Assembly (NCBI GenBank): GCA_003541895.1
Contig: DPLR01000010.1
Span: forward strand, 1 to 6,510
Source of the DNA: Cytophagales bacterium
GTDB lineage: Bacteria > Bacteroidota > Bacteroidia > Cytophagales > Cyclobacteriaceae
DNA length: 6,510 bases
Direction: 5' to 3'
Every line of letters begins with the position of its first letter. Position 1 is the stretch's first letter. Position numbers and translations under genes: made by a program. Positions 4,983 through 6,510 of this stretch are shown one piece after another. The notes beneath the pieces were generated by a model. It saw only the letters and a program-made list of their open reading frames with translations, had not been told where the DNA came from and did not search any database.

Positions 4983-6244
4983 TTCATTACCTCTGGCAGT
5001 TTCAATATTTTGACAAAAGTGAGTTGGTCACTTCACAAGGAGAATCACTGTCAGTTTTGAAAACGGGGATTTTGAATTCAAATGCAGGTCCAGATTTTTT
5101 CAATGCAAAAATTAAAATCGGAGATATCGATTGGGTTGGCAATGTAGAGATTCATGTGAAGAGTTCAGATTGGCTTGCACATCACCATGAAATAGATTCG
5201 GCTTATGATAATGTAATCCTTCATTTAGTTTGGGAAAACGATAAACCGATTTTTCACAAAAACCGTGAGCTGCCAACGCTCGAATTAAAAGCTCGAGTTG
5301 CAGATTCTATTATAAAGGAATACAAAAGACTGATCAGCAATCCGGCAGCCATTGCCTGCGAAAAGTCTTTCACCAAAGTTGATCCGATTATCAAGCATTC
5401 AATGTTAGATAAAGCATTGATGCAACGGCTCGAAATAAAAGCGAATAACATAAACGAACTTTTAAAAATAAATCTTCGAGATTGGGATGAGACAACTTAC
5501 CAGCTGCTTGCTCGCAATTTTGGATTTAAAATAAACGCTGATCCATTTTTTCAACTCAGCAAAACTTTGCCGTATAAGATTATACAAAAACAAAACAGTT
5601 TGCTTCAAGTAGAAGCGTTGCTATTTGGTCAGGCCGGGATATTGGAAACCAAAACAAAAGATGAATACATCTCTTTGTTACACAGAGAATATCATTTGCT
5701 CGCTCAAAAATATTCGTTGAACAATTCGAGGTTAAATGCAGCACAATGGCGATTTCTCAGGCTTCGTCCATCTAATTTTCCAACGCTGCGCCTAAGCCAA
5801 TTAGCTGCCATCGTATTTGCCTCAAAAAATATTTTTTCAAAATTGATCGAAGTAGAGATATACGAGTCGCTGAAAAAGATTTTTGAAGTCGATCAATCTG
5901 ATTATTGGAAAACACATTATCGGTTTGGGCCGAAAGCAAAGGGTGCTGTGCCAAAAATAGGTGAGTCAAGTATTGAAAACATTGTCATAAATACGGTAGT
6001 GCCATTGCTGGTGGCTTACGGCAAAGACAAAGACGAACAACGTTATATCGACAAGGCGGTTGACTTACTTCAACAGATTCCCGCTGAGGCGAATAAAATT
6101 ACGCGCACATGGAATGAGCTTGGGCTATCCATAAAAAATGCTTTTGATTCGCAAGCGCTGATTGAGCTGCACAATAATTTCTGCCAAAAGCGTCAATGCC
6201 TCAATTGTAACATAGGCGTATCCATTTTAAAGCCACTCCAATGA
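4967..6244 (+). CDS. DUF2851 family protein
   Basis: A 425-residue cytoplasmic protein without signal peptide or membrane helix. It matches the DUF2851 family of Bacteroidota, whose function I do not know to be established. The N-terminal block is highly characteristic: MNESFLHYLWQFQYF; SNAGPDFFNAKIKIG (38-52); WVGNVEIHVKSSDW (56-69); HHHEIDSAYDNVILHLVW (72-89). The rest is mostly helical, and the protein ends with a CQKRQCLNC cluster (C406, C411, C414) followed by IGVSIL. Only one other cysteine exists, C131 in AAIACEKSF. The conserved Asp, Glu and His residues plus a four-Cys set suggest a metal- or cluster-binding enzyme, perhaps nuclease-like, but this is inference. It starts 20 bp after the small membrane-protein gene with a good Shine-Dalgarno site, and its stop overlaps the next start (ATGA). 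The length is normal for the family as I remember it, and the frame is intact. Confidence 0.88.
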   Translation: MNESFLHYLWQFQYFDKSELVTSQGESLSVLKTGILNSNAGPDFFNAKIKIGDIDWVGNVEIHVKSSDWLAHHHEIDSAYDNVILHLVWENDKPIFHKNRELPTLELKARVADSIIKEYKRLISNPAAIACEKSFTKVDPIIKHSMLDKALMQRLEIKANNINELLKINLRDWDETTYQLLARNFGFKINADPFFQLSKTLPYKIIQKQNSLLQVEALLFGQAGILETKTKDEYISLLHREYHLLAQKYSLNNSRLNAAQWRFLRLRPSNFPTLRLSQLAAIVFASKNIFSKLIEVEIYESLKKIFEVDQSDYWKTHYRFGPKAKGAVPKIGESSIENIVINTVVPLLVAYGKDKDEQRYIDKAVDLLQQIPAEANKITRTWNELGLSIKNAFDSQALIELHNNFCQKRQCLNCNIGVSILKPLQ

Positions 6245-6510
6245 AAATTGTATTCTTCATTTTTCATTTGATGCTTTTTGGTTTTATAAGTTATTGGTTA
6301 GCCAAAAAAAATAACTGCTTTAGAAATAAATTATTTTGGTCGGCATTGGCTTATCATTTTGTTGCCGGCATTAGCGTAGGTTTGATTTATACTTTTTACT
6401 ACGAGGCAAATGATACCTTTTATTATTTCAATACAGCGGTGCAACTTGCTAACTATTCTAAAGAAAATTTCATTTATGCGTTGACCCACTTGTTTGACTA
6501 TGATGAAATT
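6241..6510 (+). CDS. Multi-pass membrane protein, N-terminal part (continues beyond the right edge)
   Basis: This frame is open for 90 codons from an ATG at 6241 to the edge, so only the N-terminus is present. The ATG shares the sequence ATGA with the TGA stop of the DUF2851 gene, a 4-base overlap typical of translational coupling. Residues 3-21 (IVFFIFHLMLFGFISYWLA) are a first membrane helix, followed by a basic loop KKNNCFRNK. A second helix is about 32-55 (FWSALAYHFVAGISVGLIYTFYY). Then comes an aromatic and acidic loop, YEANDTFYYFNTAVQLA. This helix, basic loop, helix, acidic loop start resembles large polytopic Bacteroidota membrane proteins, some of them predicted glycosyltransferases or polymerases with acidic residues in the first outer loop. 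The family cannot be fixed from 90 residues, and no function is claimed. Confidence 0.8.
   Translation, partial: MKIVFFIFHLMLFGFISYWLAKKNNCFRNKLFWSALAYHFVAGISVGLIYTFYYEANDTFYYFNTAVQLANYSKENFIYALTHLFDYDEI

Noticed and set aside
1..6510. CRISPR arrays, tRNA or rRNA genes, prophage or defence genes
   Set aside because: No regularly spaced repeats, tRNA-like cloverleaf arms, rRNA sequence or relevant protein families were seen on either strand.

Overview
The window looks like chromosomal backbone DNA from a member of the Bacteroidota, probably of the Cytophagales type. The evidence is an FtsK-LolA gene pair with Bacteroidota-style sequences, a type 2 PyrF, a DUF2851 protein (a family I know almost only from this phylum), signal peptides ending in A|Q, AT-rich upstream regions with few Shine-Dalgarno sites, and TAnnTTTG-like promoter boxes. 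The genus cannot be read from the sequence.

Layout. (1) 1-399, minus strand: the N-terminal part of a secreted or periplasmic TPR protein that runs off the left edge. (2) 400-533: a divergent intergenic region with a good minus-strand promoter (TTTG, 19 bp, TATTTTTC) and a weaker promoter towards ftsK. (3) 534-3632, plus strand: ftsK (DNA translocase for chromosome segregation and division) and lolA (periplasmic lipoprotein carrier), 9 bp apart and closed by a clear stem-loop terminator at 3657-3685. (4) 3769-4590: pyrF, orotidine-5'-phosphate decarboxylase. (5) 4591-4685: a gap holding two abutting perfect inverted repeats. (6) 4686-4946: a small unrecognised membrane protein. (7) 4967-6244: a DUF2851 protein. 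(8) 6241-6510: the start of a multi-pass membrane protein, overlapping the DUF2851 stop by ATGA and leaving the right edge. Genes 4-8 may form one transcription unit: they share a strand, no U-tract terminator separates them, and the last pair is probably translationally coupled.

Most of the window is ordinary housekeeping DNA. I see no mobile-element gene, CRISPR array, tRNA or rRNA. The most unusual point is a perfect 16-bp direct repeat (4645-4660 and 4967-4982). Its second copy is exactly the first 16 coding bases of the DUF2851 gene. Its first copy lies in a perfect hairpin just before the small membrane-protein gene, so that small gene sits in a 322-bp segment bounded by the repeats. 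The segment may be a later insertion or duplication, or the hairpin may act in RNA control of the downstream start codon. Second, the DUF2851 protein has exactly four cysteines in a 1+3 arrangement plus an N-terminal acidic/histidine motif, which together allow a metal-dependent nuclease-like hypothesis.
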